This document shows positions 18,016-27,521 of a stretch of 64,000 bases of DNA, piece after piece. The notes under the pieces were generated by a model. The model searched no databases, was not told the DNA's origin, and was given only the letters and a program-made list of their open reading frames with translations. The DNA is from DATKPE01 sp035524335 (GTDB lineage: Bacteria > Bacteroidota > Ignavibacteria > UBA10030 > SZUA-254). The stretch is from assembly GCA_035524335.1 (NCBI GenBank), contig DATKPE010000010.1, positions 106,567 through 170,566 of the forward strand, written 5' to 3'. Made by a program: the position numbers and the translations under genes. Numbering within the stretch: position 1 is the first letter of the stretch; each line of letters begins with the position of its first letter.

Positions 18016-21000
18016 ATGAAAAAGGTTTCACGAAGCTCTGCCGGAAAACTTCTCACGCTGGCGATCGTGTGCGCGCTCGGCCAGATGTTCCTCCCGCCCC
18101 CGCGGATCTTTTCCCAGGTCACGGACAGTCTCCTGCTCACCTTTCGTTACGGCGATCCCGCGCATCAGAAGGTGCGGGTGTTTCTGCCGGGAGATTTCAA
18201 CAACTGGGGCCCGAATTCCGGCGGCGTCATTTCCCCGACCGCGCCGTCTCTCATGACCTACGACACCGTGACCGGCTTCTGGCTGATGCAGGTGAAGCTC
18301 GGATTCGGATCGACCCATTACTACAAATTTCATTTTCACTTCGATTCGAGCGGATCGAGCTTCGCCTGGATTCCGGATCCGCTCAACCCGGTGACGGACG
18401 GTACGCAGAACGGCAACTCCCTCATCACCATCACCGATCCCATGATCTTCGAAGCGGTCTGCGACACCGATTCGACATCGGCGGTCACCGGCGTCAGTGC
18501 GGGCATCGCGGCGGGAAAACCGGTCGTGTCCGTGACCGTCACGTCCGGCGGAAGCCCGGTCGATATCACTTCCTTCCTCAATCCGGTAACCGGCATCGTC
18601 AGATATCGGTTTCCATCACCTCTTACGGCCGGTTCACCGGTGTCGTTGAGCGTCACGGATTCCGCCGGGCACCTTGCGCAGTACCGACTCGGCAGGTCTT
18701 CCTCCGTGCAGGTAAACACGGTCCCCTCCTGGGCCGCCGATGCGGTCTGGTATCAGATTTTTCCGGAGCGGTTCAGGAACGGGGATAATTCGAATGACCC
18801 GAACAGAATGTCCCTTGAAACGCCCGCATCCGTTCCGGTCTCATGGCGGATATCTCCGTGGACGGGCGACTGGTACCACCGCGACGGATGGGAAGTCGCT
18901 GAAGGAGGAGGGTTCTACACAGGGGTCTTCGACCGGCGCTACGGGGGAGATCTCCAGGGCGTGCTCGACAAACTCGATTATCTTGATTCCCTCGGCATCA
19001 ACGCCATCTATTTCAATCCTGTTTTCTGGGGGCGATCGCTTCATAAATACGACCCCGACGCCTACCAGCACATCGATCCGTTTTTCGGCCCCGATCCGCA
19101 CGGAGACTCGGTGCTGATGGCCCAGGAGACGCTCGATTCAGCAACGTGGCACTGGACCAGAGCGGACACGCTGTTCCTCCGCGTCATCAGGGAAGCGCAC
19201 CGACGCGGAATGAAAGTCATCATCGACGGCGTGTTCGATCATACCGGACGGGATTTCTATGCCTTCAAGGATCTGGTCAAAAACCAGCAGAGCTCTCCAT
19301 ATCAGAGCTGGTATACCGTGTACAGCTGGTACGATCCGAACGTACCCGGGAGCCAATTCACCTATAAATCGTGGCACGGCTTCACGCCGATGCCCGAGTT
19401 TGCCACGACCGCCGATGCGACCAATCTGGCTCCCGGTCCGAAACAGCACATTTTCACCATCACCAGACGGTGGATGGATCCCAACGGCGACGGCGACCCT
19501 TCGGACGGGATCGACGGCTGGAGGCTGGACACCGTTCCCGACGTGCCGATCGGGTTCTGGACGGACTGGAACACGCTGGTCCGGACGATCAATCCCCAGG
19601 CGTATACGACCGCCGAGGTCTGGTCCGATGCGACCTTCGCGATTCAGCAGGGAAGATTTTCGGCGACGATGAATTATGCCGCGTGCATGATGCCGGTCTA
19701 TGACTGCATCGTCAGAAACGTTGTCACACCGACGGATTTTGTCAACAGCATCATCAGCTATCTTGAGAGATACGGCCCCGATGTGGCGTGCGCGAATCAG
19801 AACCTTGCGGATTCCCACGATACGGAACGGCTTGCGTCGATGATTGTCAATGCGCCGCAGTCGACCGGTTATGGAAGCGATAATTCCCCGAACGGGAATT
19901 CCGCGTATCTCCTCCGGAAGCCGGTTGCCCGCGAGCGGGCGATCCAGCGGCTCGCGGTTCTTGCGCAGGCGACCCTCCCCGGTGCTCCGATGTTCTACTA
20001 CGGCGACGAGGCGGGCATGTGGGGAGCGACCGATCCCGACGACCGGATGCCGATGACCTGGCCCGATCTCCCGGTCATCCCGCAGGCGACCGATCCGCGG
20101 GGAGGCACCCGGACGCCCGATAACATGAATTTTGACAGCTCGGTCTACAGCTTTTACCGGTCGGTTGTGAATCTCCGGCATTCCTCGACCTCGCTGAGGC
20201 GCGGCGGACTGGCCCTTCTTTCCGCGATCGACACCGCCAATGCATTTGCATACCTCCGTTCCGGAACGGGTGAAGCGACAGTGACAGCGATGAATCGCGC
20301 CGATCATTCCGTTCAACTGACGATCCCGGTATCTGAATTGCCATACAATTCCGTATTCGGCATGGTGTTTTCCACCGCACCGGATTCCGCCCCGGCGGGC
20401 TTTGCTTTACAACCGTCATCACTGCAGATTTCTCTTCCCGCGCTGACCGGAGTTGTCATCAGGGTGGTGCCGTCTGTTCCCGCATCGGTACCCCAGACGG
20501 CTGGCTGGAATCTCGTATCAGTCCCCGTGGCGGTCCAGGACCGGCGGGCGGCTTCGATATTTCCTTCCCGGATTTCCCCCCTCTTCGGCTACCTGAACGG
20601 GTATGTGATTTCAGATACCCTTGCCGCCGGCGCAGGATACTGGCTTAACCTTGCGTCCGCGCAGACACTCCAGTTTTCGGGCGGATGGATTACCGCGGAT
20701 ACGGTTCCGGTGCGGAAAGGATGGAATCTCATCGGCGGCATCTCAGTCCCGGTTGCGGCATCGTCTCTCATGTCGGTTCCCGCCGGCATGACGACATCGC
20801 CCTGTTATTCCTATCACGGGAACTACCAGGCGGCCGATACACTGAGACCCGGTACAGGGTACTGGATCAAGACGGACAGGGACGGCGAGATCATCTGCGC
20901 AGTTCAGACAGAGGCGGCGGGACGGATCCGGATTATTCCCGGACAGGAACTGCCTCCTGCTCCGCCGACTGCGGGGAAAGGAGCGGGAAGCGGGCTCCCG

Positions 21001-21282
21001 AGATCATTTGCTCTCGATCAGAACTACCCGAATCCGTTCAATCCCTCCACCCGCATATCATTCGCCCTGCCGGTGAAGAGCCGGGTGTCAATGGATATCT
21101 ATTCCGTGCTCGGCGAAAAAGTTGCGACACTGGTGGATGAAATCCGGGAGGGGGGATATTATTCGATCGCATGGAGCCCGGTGTGTGCGAGCGGGCTCTA
21201 CTTCTGCAGGTTTTCCGCAAAGCCCGTCGACGGGGTCTCCCGTCCGGTCACCATCGTCCGGAAAATGATGTTCCTCAAGTAA
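18016..21282 (+). CDS. secreted GH13 alpha-amylase-family enzyme with T9SS sorting domain
   Basis: This is a 1088-residue enzyme predicted to cleave alpha-glucans at the cell surface or outside the cell. A signal peptide is followed by a starch-binding/E-set domain (residues 35-130, FLPGDFNNWG, like CBM48/AMPK-type modules). The GH13 barrel starts at about 240 (AVWYQIFPERF). The four conserved regions are present: DGVFDHTG near 402, GWRLDTVPDVP with the nucleophile Asp near 504, AEVW with the acid/base Glu near 534, and DSHDTERL near 600. A tandem WNLVSVPV / WNLIGGISVPV module follows at about 829-950. The T9SS type A domain (QNYPNPFNPSTRISF) starts near 1003. The 18016 ATG is used; an upstream in-frame TTG is less likely. 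Cyclomaltodextrinase- or pullulanase-like specificity is possible. Confidence 0.92.
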   Translation: MKKVSRSSAGKLLTLAIVCALGQMFLPPPRIFSQVTDSLLLTFRYGDPAHQKVRVFLPGDFNNWGPNSGGVISPTAPSLMTYDTVTGFWLMQVKLGFGSTHYYKFHFHFDSSGSSFAWIPDPLNPVTDGTQNGNSLITITDPMIFEAVCDTDSTSAVTGVSAGIAAGKPVVSVTVTSGGSPVDITSFLNPVTGIVRYRFPSPLTAGSPVSLSVTDSAGHLAQYRLGRSSSVQVNTVPSWAADAVWYQIFPERFRNGDNSNDPNRMSLETPASVPVSWRISPWTGDWYHRDGWEVAEGGGFYTGVFDRRYGGDLQGVLDKLDYLDSLGINAIYFNPVFWGRSLHKYDPDAYQHIDPFFGPDPHGDSVLMAQETLDSATWHWTRADTLFLRVIREAHRRGMKVIIDGVFDHTGRDFYAFKDLVKNQQSSPYQSWYTVYSWYDPNVPGSQFTYKSWHGFTPMPEFATTADATNLAPGPKQHIFTITRRWMDPNGDGDPSDGIDGWRLDTVPDVPIGFWTDWNTLVRTINPQAYTTAEVWSDATFAIQQGRFSATMNYAACMMPVYDCIVRNVVTPTDFVNSIISYLERYGPDVACANQNLADSHDTERLASMIVNAPQSTGYGSDNSPNGNSAYLLRKPVARERAIQRLAVLAQATLPGAPMFYYGDEAGMWGATDPDDRMPMTWPDLPVIPQATDPRGGTRTPDNMNFDSSVYSFYRSVVNLRHSSTSLRRGGLALLSAIDTANAFAYLRSGTGEATVTAMNRADHSVQLTIPVSELPYNSVFGMVFSTAPDSAPAGFALQPSSLQISLPALTGVVIRVVPSVPASVPQTAGWNLVSVPVAVQDRRAASIFPSRISPLFGYLNGYVISDTLAAGAGYWLNLASAQTLQFSGGWITADTVPVRKGWNLIGGISVPVAASSLMSVPAGMTTSPCYSYHGNYQAADTLRPGTGYWIKTDRDGEIICAVQTEAAGRIRIIPGQELPPAPPTAGKGAGSGLPRSFALDQNYPNPFNPSTRISFALPVKSRVSMDIYSVLGEKVATLVDEIREGGYYSIAWSPVCASGLYFCRFSAKPVDGVSRPVTIVRKMMFLK

Positions 21283-21303
21283 TCTTCGTGTCCGTCTAAA
21301 AAA

Positions 21304-21336
21304 AACGCCGGCTCTGGTCTGTCCAGGGCCGGCGTT
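21304..21336. terminator. bidirectional intrinsic terminator between convergent T9SS genes
   Basis: A 14-bp stem with one G-U pair (AACGCCGGCTCTGG / CCAGGGCCGGCGTT) and a 5-nt loop is flanked by an A-run on the left and CGTTTTG on the right. It can end both the amylase and the surface-protein transcripts. Confidence 0.87.
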
Positions 21337-21357
21337 CGTTTTGCGGGGAGGTCCTTT

Positions 21358-24300
21358 CTATTTCAGCAGAACCATTTTCTTCACGTTCTCGAACGATCCC
21401 GCCTGGATGCGGTAGAAATAGACGCCGCTCGGGAGTGCCGATGCGTTGAAGGAGATATTGTAACTTCCCGCTTCATACGGCTGGGCGTTGACAAGCGTCG
21501 CAATTTCCTGTCCGAGGAGATTGAAGACCTTCATCGTGACGACCGACGAGGTCGGCAGATCGAAGCTGAGCGTCGTCGTCGGATTGAAGGGGTTCGGATA
21601 ATTCTGGTGGAGCGCAAACACCGTCGGCACCGTTCCCGCGTCCGCTTTCAGCGAGAAGGAGTTCTGGGACCCGGCGAGCTTCACTGATCCGGTTCCGCTC
21701 AGACGGGCGATGACCTTGCCCGAGGCGTCGATCAGGCTGTACGGATGATCCTGATTCGGCACGGACCAGCTGATCACGACCTGTCCGACGGTTCCCTGGA
21801 GCGCTATCGGGTAGAAGGCCGGAGAAGAGAGATTGACCGGCACCGATTCGACCAGCTTCTGCGACGTGAACCGGGCATCGAAGGCATCCGACGGGGGAAG
21901 CGGCGGCATACTGTGGAGCGCACCGCCCGTGATTGCCGTCGAGCCGAAGTAGAGCGTCTGCGAGTTTCTGCCCGCATCGGCGATCGTGATGGAATTCAGA
22001 CGGCTGACAGAGTTCGTCGCGGCCGGCGGAATTTTTCCCGAACCGGTGCTGGAAAGGGTCAGCGTCCCACTGCCGCTCACCTTCACCCAGTAGCCCTGAC
22101 CGGGCTGGATGGTCGACGCGAGCGAATAGCCGTTCACGTAGCCGAAGATATCGTTTCCGAGAATCCCGGCGGGAGAGCTCACGATGGAAGCGGTCGGGAC
22201 GGGCGAAGAGATCGAACCGATCAGATTCCATCCTGTGGAGACGGGGATGGTCTGAGAGGTGCGTACATCGCCGGGGAGGGTATAGGAAACGGCCGCGGGG
22301 AACCGCACCCAGTATCCGGAGGTATAATCAAGCACATCGGCGACGGTGTAGCCGCTGCCGGTGAAGGCGAATGCAGAGGAGTTCGCCGTGGGGAACAGGA
22401 TCCCGGTGTGTGCGTCGGGAACCGCGACGGGAACCGAGACGAGGTTCCATCGCGGCTGGAGACTCATCAGTCCTATCGATCCGCCGCCGGAAGACGCATT
22501 CAGCTGTGCGTTCACGACGACATTAGCAGGAGTGTTGTTGACATAAGAAAGAGTCGTCGTGCCCGTATAGCTGGTGCTCCCCGGGGTCTGGAACGTAACG
22601 CTGTAGGAGCCGGGGGCGAAGCCGGTGGCGAGGTAGCTTCCATCCTGTCCGGTGATCGCACTGCCGGCCACCTGTGATGTCTGCAGATTCTTGATGGTCA
22701 CCAGAGCGCCGGCAACAGGAGAGACCGCATGGATCGAACGGACAGCAGAACCGCCGGAGCCGGAATCGCACGATCCCCAGATGGTGTTCAGACCTCCGGT
22801 GGAATCGGGCGCGGCGTAGATGTTGATGCCGCCGACGGAGTCGGTCCCGTCGATGTAGACCGCTGTTGCGCTGTCGAGGAAGGGTGTGCCGCCGCTGACG
22901 GAATAAAAGGTCGGAATGAAATCGCCTTTGGGGATGGCGAGGATGATATAGTAGCCGGCGCTCAGTCCGTTGAACTGGTAGAGTCCGCTGCTGTCAGCCC
23001 GGTCAAAATAGGGCCGGTGGTGGAATCCGGAATCGGGGGCGGATTTTCTGAACCCGATAAGGAGGCCTGAAAGGGTCGATGAATCGGCACTGCTGAAAAG
23101 TGTTCCCGCGAGAATGCCGTTCGCCGGTGGGAGGGGGATCAGATTGAAATTGATATTGCCGGTATCGCCGGTGACGGAAATAATATTGGCATCAAGCGGA
23201 GATCCTTCGTGATTGAAGAACTGAGGATAAAATCCGCCATGAACCGCACCGACGATATAGTTGCCGGACCGGAGCTTCAGGATGTAATGGCCGGTGCTGT
23301 CGCTGACGGTTCGGACGACGAGATCGTGATTGTCATGGCAGTCGTCGAAGTCGCGGTCGACTGTTTCGCCGCCGCGGATCCGGTAGATCGCGACCTTCGC
23401 GCCGGTCACCGGATTGCCGTTGGTGTCATCGACGACACCGCTGACGTTGTAGATCTGCGGCGTCGGGGTGACGCCGGTGAGGACAAAGTTGACGGTGACG
23501 GAGGCGCTTTCAGCGACCACCACTGGTGTGGCATCCTTCAGACTGCTGACTCCGTTGTACCACTGCGGGGCATAGGGGGAATTGTGACCCGGATTCGCCC
23601 GCACGAAATAGGTGGAGGGCGGGACGAACGGAAAACTGTAGTTGCCCAGGCTGTCGGTCATGGTCTGGAGGCAGAAGTATCCGTTGTGCACGTCGAAGAG
23701 GTTGATCGCAACCGCTCCGATGCCGACGTTCGTGGTATTGCTGACGGTGCCCGAAACAGTCCCGGCCTTGCCCGGGAAGACCATGATCGTAAAGTCCTGT
23801 TTCCCGCGGCCGAAGCCGGAGTCGCAAAACTGCGCACGGATTTCCACCACATACATGCCTGGCCGGTCGGGAGTCCAGATCACCATCCCGGTCGACGGAT
23901 CGATACTCATGCTGTCGGGAGCGTCGCCGAGACTGAAACAGACCTTGTGTCCCGGAGGATTCGTGACCACCACAGGCTGGTATGAGTACAATTGCCCGAC
24001 TTTTCCCTGGCGGGGCGGCATTGATGTGAACTGTACACCCGGCGTCGCATGCGGAGGCGGGAAAAGCATCGGCAGGACAACGATATTCGAAGGGAGACTT
24101 TCGCTTGAGTCCTTTGCGAACACCGCTGTCACGGCATAAAAAGAATGTTTCGACGTGTCGATCGTCGAGTCGGTATACATCGTCACGAGGGAAGTCCCGA
24201 TTTTGTGCGGCACCGAATCGGGAAGAGCCCACCGGTAGATGTTGTAGTCGAGAACGCTGTCGTGCGATTCGGGGCGTTCCCAGGAAAGAACGGCAGTTCC

Positions 24301-24420
24301 GTTTACAAGATGGCCCTCAAGATCCGTGGGCCGGTGGGAAAAAATCGGCTGGGCGCTGGTGAGCGACATCAGGCTCAGAAGTACAATGCCGACAAGAACA
24401 ATTCGTCCGGCGGTCTTCAT
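21358..24420 (-). CDS. multidomain secreted surface protein with carboxypeptidase-regulatory repeats and T9SS sorting domain
   Basis: This is a 1020-residue protein with a signal peptide (cleavage near TSAQP). In order it has an FN3-like domain (residues 28-115), a putative Ig/cadherin-like domain (130-215, with PSTGMVIWTPDRPG) and about four carboxypeptidase-regulatory-like beta-sandwich repeats (VSGTVSNTTNVG, VSGVVDDTNGNPV, LAGTLFSSADSS, SPVAGALVTI). Next comes the tandem WNLVSVPV / WNLIGSISSPV module (about 657-790). It ends with the sorting domain (QNYPNPFNPTTTLSFDLP) that directs export and attachment through type IX secretion. No enzymatic motif is seen; a structural or adhesive role is inferred. 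It converges on the amylase gene. Confidence 0.85.
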   Translation of the reverse strand: MKTAGRIVLVGIVLLSLMSLTSAQPIFSHRPTDLEGHLVNGTAVLSWERPESHDSVLDYNIYRWALPDSVPHKIGTSLVTMYTDSTIDTSKHSFYAVTAVFAKDSSESLPSNIVVLPMLFPPPHATPGVQFTSMPPRQGKVGQLYSYQPVVVTNPPGHKVCFSLGDAPDSMSIDPSTGMVIWTPDRPGMYVVEIRAQFCDSGFGRGKQDFTIMVFPGKAGTVSGTVSNTTNVGIGAVAINLFDVHNGYFCLQTMTDSLGNYSFPFVPPSTYFVRANPGHNSPYAPQWYNGVSSLKDATPVVVAESASVTVNFVLTGVTPTPQIYNVSGVVDDTNGNPVTGAKVAIYRIRGGETVDRDFDDCHDNHDLVVRTVSDSTGHYILKLRSGNYIVGAVHGGFYPQFFNHEGSPLDANIISVTGDTGNINFNLIPLPPANGILAGTLFSSADSSTLSGLLIGFRKSAPDSGFHHRPYFDRADSSGLYQFNGLSAGYYIILAIPKGDFIPTFYSVSGGTPFLDSATAVYIDGTDSVGGINIYAAPDSTGGLNTIWGSCDSGSGGSAVRSIHAVSPVAGALVTIKNLQTSQVAGSAITGQDGSYLATGFAPGSYSVTFQTPGSTSYTGTTTLSYVNNTPANVVVNAQLNASSGGGSIGLMSLQPRWNLVSVPVAVPDAHTGILFPTANSSAFAFTGSGYTVADVLDYTSGYWVRFPAAVSYTLPGDVRTSQTIPVSTGWNLIGSISSPVPTASIVSSPAGILGNDIFGYVNGYSLASTIQPGQGYWVKVSGSGTLTLSSTGSGKIPPAATNSVSRLNSITIADAGRNSQTLYFGSTAITGGALHSMPPLPPSDAFDARFTSQKLVESVPVNLSSPAFYPIALQGTVGQVVISWSVPNQDHPYSLIDASGKVIARLSGTGSVKLAGSQNSFSLKADAGTVPTVFALHQNYPNPFNPTTTLSFDLPTSSVVTMKVFNLLGQEIATLVNAQPYEAGSYNISFNASALPSGVYFYRIQAGSFENVKKMVLLK

Positions 24421-24465
24421 GATACCTCCAAATAATGTGTATGGTAGATGGATGTTTATCCGGGG

Positions 24466-24494
24466 GATGTATTACTCATTAAAATTTAAGACAA
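24466..24494 (-). promoter_or_regulatory. candidate promoter of the multidomain T9SS protein
   Basis: Minus strand TTGTCT (24489-24494), 17 bp, TACATC (24466-24471). The -10 is weak, but the region is markedly AT-rich compared with its surroundings. GGAGG lies close before the ATG at 24420. Confidence 0.4.
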
Positions 24495-24791
24495 TCCGAA
24501 TTCCAGTCAAGTTTAATTCATAAAATTAACATTAATAATTTTTATTCCGTGACGGATACCACGACATTATGCTTTCATTCCGCCGAACCCGTCAAAAATT
24601 GCAATAGCTGAGATACATCATCCTGTCGTGCCCGTTTCCGGGCGCGGAAAGAAGGACAATAACGGTTCGTTAAAAAAATGGTGATACCAGGTGGAAAACG
24701 AAGGAAACGATGGAAACGAAGAACAGAAGTTCGTGAGCGAAGCGGTGAAGGAAAAGCGGAGCCGTCGCATCCACGGGATTATGCGGCTGAA
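24495..24791. other. intergenic region without a supported gene
   Basis: About 300 bp. The left part (to about 24560) is AT-rich. A GCCCG-TTTC-CGGGC mini-hairpin lies near 24630, and near 24690-24750 there is a purine-rich stretch with repeated GAAACGA-like words. The open frame from 24678 overlaps the next gene on the other strand and has no supporting features. Confidence 0.4.
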
Positions 24792-25457
24792 TCAGACGGG
24801 ATGAAGAAGGGTCCGTATCAGGAGGGTACAGCGCTGTCTGGCGTTGAGTTCTCTGCGAAACAGGATAAACCAGAATATGCGGGTAAAAACGAAATATTGA
24901 ACCGATCGGGGGTGAGACCGCGTAAGGAACCTCAGCCGGGGCAGATCCTCCTCCGATGCAACCGCCAGCATTTCATTAAAACCTAGATTCATGAGGAATT
25001 TGTCGGAATAATGTAAAAGTGATTCCGTGACAAATTCGTTGCTGTGGGTTGGAAGCGTGATGAAATCGACGCACCAGACCTGGGAGTTCTGAATGCGGAA
25101 AAACGAGTAGGGGGGGCGGCGGCGGGGTTTCCGTGAAAACCAGATGAATGATACGGGAGTGGTTCCGTCGAGCGCAATGAACAGGAAATCCCCCTCCTCG
25201 AGAATTCTGCTGAATACGGCGGTTTTATAATAACCGGAGAAGACGCTGAGGAGGCCGACCTCTTCCGGCCTGACCATTTTATAGGTAAAAGCGGGATTTT
25301 GCGGCCTATCGCTCTCCATCACCCTGTAAAATACGAAAGCCCGGGTGCGGCGGAAGATATACTGTTCCGCAATAAGTATTGCGGTTCGGCCGGCACCCCT
25401 GGTCAAAAGACTGCTTTTCAGGCGCGCCAGGGCAGTCGGACTGTGGGAAGAAGGCAT
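24792..25457 (-). CDS. uncharacterised protein with GNAT-acyltransferase-like pattern
   Basis: From the ATG at 25457 (an upstream in-frame TTG is less likely) the protein has 221 residues. Segments such as DFLFIALDGTTPVSFIWFS, VWCVDFITLPTHSNEFVTESLL and GFNEMLAVASEEDLPRLRFL follow the strand-helix order of GNAT-like acyltransferases. However, the R/Q-x-x-G-x-G/A acetyl-CoA motif is not evident. The C-terminus is hydrophobic and basic (RIFWFILFRREL). I cannot assign a substrate. The gene is isolated, with divergent neighbours upstream and no terminator seen. Confidence 0.6.
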   Translation of the reverse strand: MPSSHSPTALARLKSSLLTRGAGRTAILIAEQYIFRRTRAFVFYRVMESDRPQNPAFTYKMVRPEEVGLLSVFSGYYKTAVFSRILEEGDFLFIALDGTTPVSFIWFSRKPRRRPPYSFFRIQNSQVWCVDFITLPTHSNEFVTESLLHYSDKFLMNLGFNEMLAVASEEDLPRLRFLTRSHPRSVQYFVFTRIFWFILFRRELNARQRCTLLIRTLLHPV

Positions 25458-25571
25458 ATCCGACAATATACCCGGAACAGCCGGTCATACGCGATGATCC
25501 AGAGCACGGAAGACCCTCCATTTTCCGGGAGATCCCATGCCCGGAAACCTATGACACAGATCACAAACCGA

Positions 25572-25600
25572 TTGCGCGACATTCCCGATTTACCTAAATT
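25572..25600 (+). promoter_or_regulatory. candidate promoter of the 25.6-27.0 kb membrane-protein pair
   Basis: TTGCGC (25572-25577), 17 bp, TAAATT (25595-25600), about 35 bp before the ATG at 25636, which has AGGAG at a 7-nt spacing. Confidence 0.55.
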
Positions 25601-25635
25601 TTTGTGCGTTTGAGGCCAAAAACAGGAGCTGCAGC

Positions 25636-26268
25636 ATGGAAATCATCTGGCTGGTTGTCGGGGCGTGCGTGATGGCCGGGGCATTTTTTTTCCCCGGCGG
25701 CAACGACGATATATGGCATTCCCTTGACCGCGCCGGGATCGCGGCGGGGATCTATATTATAGTAATGCTTTTCGTGGCGCTCCGGAAACCGTTCGGGGTG
25801 AGGGTGCGCCTCTTCACCTGGGGGACGGCCGTTGTCACCCTTCTCGGGCTCGGTCTCTGGTGGACCACCACCTCCAGCATGGCACACCAGCAGAAGGACG
25901 ATCTCATCCAGATCCGCGAGCGGCTGAGCCGGACGATTCTGTTCCATGAAATGTACCCGATGTTTTTCCCGGTCCTCCGCGAGTATTATGCACAGAACCA
26001 GCCGGGGAAGGAATCGATCGGCGCGGTTTTCCACAGACTCTATCCGAACGCGGAGCAGGGAAAAAATATCCGTACACCGTTCAACACGACCGACAGCCTG
26101 ACGATCTTTCTCACCTCACTGACCGACACCGCCGTCGTGCTGGTCGGACAGGAGATGTACGTTCACGGGAGGGATGGGGACTTCAGGAACTATACCGACA
26201 AGACAGGCATGGTCCAGGAAAAAGCGATTCTCACCGTCAGAGGAGTAAGCTATGTTTCGGAAAATTAA
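25636..26268 (+). CDS. membrane protein of unknown function, first of a coupled pair
   Basis: This 210-residue protein has three N-terminal hydrophobic segments (about residues 3-20, 33-50 and 59-77). A soluble, probably extracytoplasmic domain follows, with a RERLSRTILFHEMYPMFFPVLREYY helix and a beta-rich C-terminus. No family is recognised. The Shine-Dalgarno site is strong. The 3' end overlaps the next gene by 17 bp, so the two products are probably made together and may interact. Confidence 0.68.
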   Translation: MEIIWLVVGACVMAGAFFFPGGNDDIWHSLDRAGIAAGIYIIVMLFVALRKPFGVRVRLFTWGTAVVTLLGLGLWWTTTSSMAHQQKDDLIQIRERLSRTILFHEMYPMFFPVLREYYAQNQPGKESIGAVFHRLYPNAEQGKNIRTPFNTTDSLTIFLTSLTDTAVVLVGQEMYVHGRDGDFRNYTDKTGMVQEKAILTVRGVSYVSEN

Positions 26269-26968
26269 CCTGTCGCCCGACACGCTCCGCTGGCTCTGTG
26301 CATGGGCCCTCGGTGCGTCGGTCTACTTTCTCTGGTTCCATAGCTCGGGAGAAGTGTACCTCCCGTGGATATCCGCATCGAGTCTGACGGTGAGCGAGGG
26401 GATCCGGCTCTATGCGGGAGACGCGTTTGCCGTCAACGACGCGGGGGACCGCTATCGGATTCTGGCGGTGCTGGTCGCGGGCTACATCGTTGTTCCGACG
26501 CTGTTCATGTATTCGTGGCGCCGTCTCTTCCGTGAACAGACAGACCGTTGTACCGGCCCGTCTCTTCTGTTCATCGTGTCGGGGGCGATCACGTTCATCC
26601 TCTTCGTACCGGCATTCTGGCAGGCGATCGAAGTCCATAAAGAGGCGGTGCGGACCGAAAAAGCGGTTGCGGTACAAACGGAAAAAGACGAACTGACCCA
26701 GGATCTCGGACGGCTTGCGTACGACGCCTATCTCTATCGCCTGCTTCCTCCCGCTTCGGGCGGGGGGGGCGACAGTTTTGCAGGTTACCGGCCCCCTCCC
26801 GGGGCGACCTCGTCCGCTGCGGCGCACTCGGAAGTGGTGCAGGCCGACAAGGGGATGATCCGGTTCCGCGAAACCTCCGGCATTTTCCCCGGATCGGCTG
26901 TCACGGCAGAAATCGACAGCACCGGCATGATCCGTAATATAACGTACGAGGGAATTTTCACCCTCTGA
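26252..26968 (+). CDS. membrane protein of unknown function, second of a coupled pair
   Basis: This is a 238-residue protein with hydrophobic segments near residues 13-30, 68-85 and 105-125. An alpha-helical EVHKEAVRTEKAVAVQTEKDELTQ segment follows, then a glycine/proline-rich linker (PPASGGGGDSFAGYRPPPGA) and a small beta domain. The overall plan, membrane segments then a soluble C-terminal part, parallels the overlapping upstream gene, which suggests a two-subunit membrane complex. Function unknown. Confidence 0.67.
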   Translation: MFRKINLSPDTLRWLCAWALGASVYFLWFHSSGEVYLPWISASSLTVSEGIRLYAGDAFAVNDAGDRYRILAVLVAGYIVVPTLFMYSWRRLFREQTDRCTGPSLLFIVSGAITFILFVPAFWQAIEVHKEAVRTEKAVAVQTEKDELTQDLGRLAYDAYLYRLLPPASGGGGDSFAGYRPPPGATSSAAAHSEVVQADKGMIRFRETSGIFPGSAVTAEIDSTGMIRNITYEGIFTL

Positions 26969-27181
26969 CCCAACGCCGGCGTGGTGCGATCGGGGAGGCC
27001 TGAATTCACTCCGGCCCGGACGGGAACCGGATTGGAAACCGTCGTCGGAGGAACATGTCCCGCGGGAGATTTAACCCAATTCTTCTCCGGTGGTAATAGT
27101 TTCTTAATATCCTGTCGGTACATTCGCAGGAACAGCGGCGTTCCGCCGCCGATCACCAGGCTCATCATCGAAAGGACTCCG

Positions 27182-27439
27182 ATGTCACTGCAACAGAATG
27201 TTCCGACCGCCGCCAGGTTCGATTATGTCTGCCTTCATTGCGGCCGCGTGCACCAGCAAAATCTGTCTGTGCTTGTTCCGGGCGGGTCGTTCCGGTGTCC
27301 GTTCTGTAAATCCGACTTCCATGTCGCCGGCGGAAAAATCCGTCTGAAAATGCACGGAGGATCTGCTCGGCTGAAAAATGCTTCACGCGATCCAGGAACT
27401 GTGCCGCTCCGAACGGAACCGCGACAGCCGGTAACGTGA
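27182..27439 (+). CDS. small zinc-ribbon protein
   Basis: ATG at 27182, five nt after AAAGGA, gives an 85-residue protein. Two CxxC knuckles (YVCLHCGRVH and FRCPFCKSDF, about 20 residues apart) form a classical zinc ribbon. The C-terminal half is basic and without recognisable structure. The longer open frame from 26981 has no start signal and is not used. The protein may bind nucleic acid or another protein; no family name can be given. Confidence 0.7.
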   Translation: MSLQQNVPTAARFDYVCLHCGRVHQQNLSVLVPGGSFRCPFCKSDFHVAGGKIRLKMHGGSARLKNASRDPGTVPLRTEPRQPVT

Positions 27440-27487
27440 CGCCCCGCCCGGCGAACCGTCGCCACACGGGAATGAATACCGCCGCTG

Positions 27488-27516
27488 TTGCGGCGATCAT
27501 GGATTCTCGCTACATT
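27488..27516 (+). promoter_or_regulatory. promoter immediately before an ATG (leaderless candidate)
   Basis: TTGCGG (27488-27493), 17 bp, TACATT (27511-27516). The ATG of the methyltransferase-like gene is at 27522, just 5 nt after the -10, so transcription would begin at or next to the start codon. Confidence 0.55.
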
Positions 27517-27521
27517 AATCC

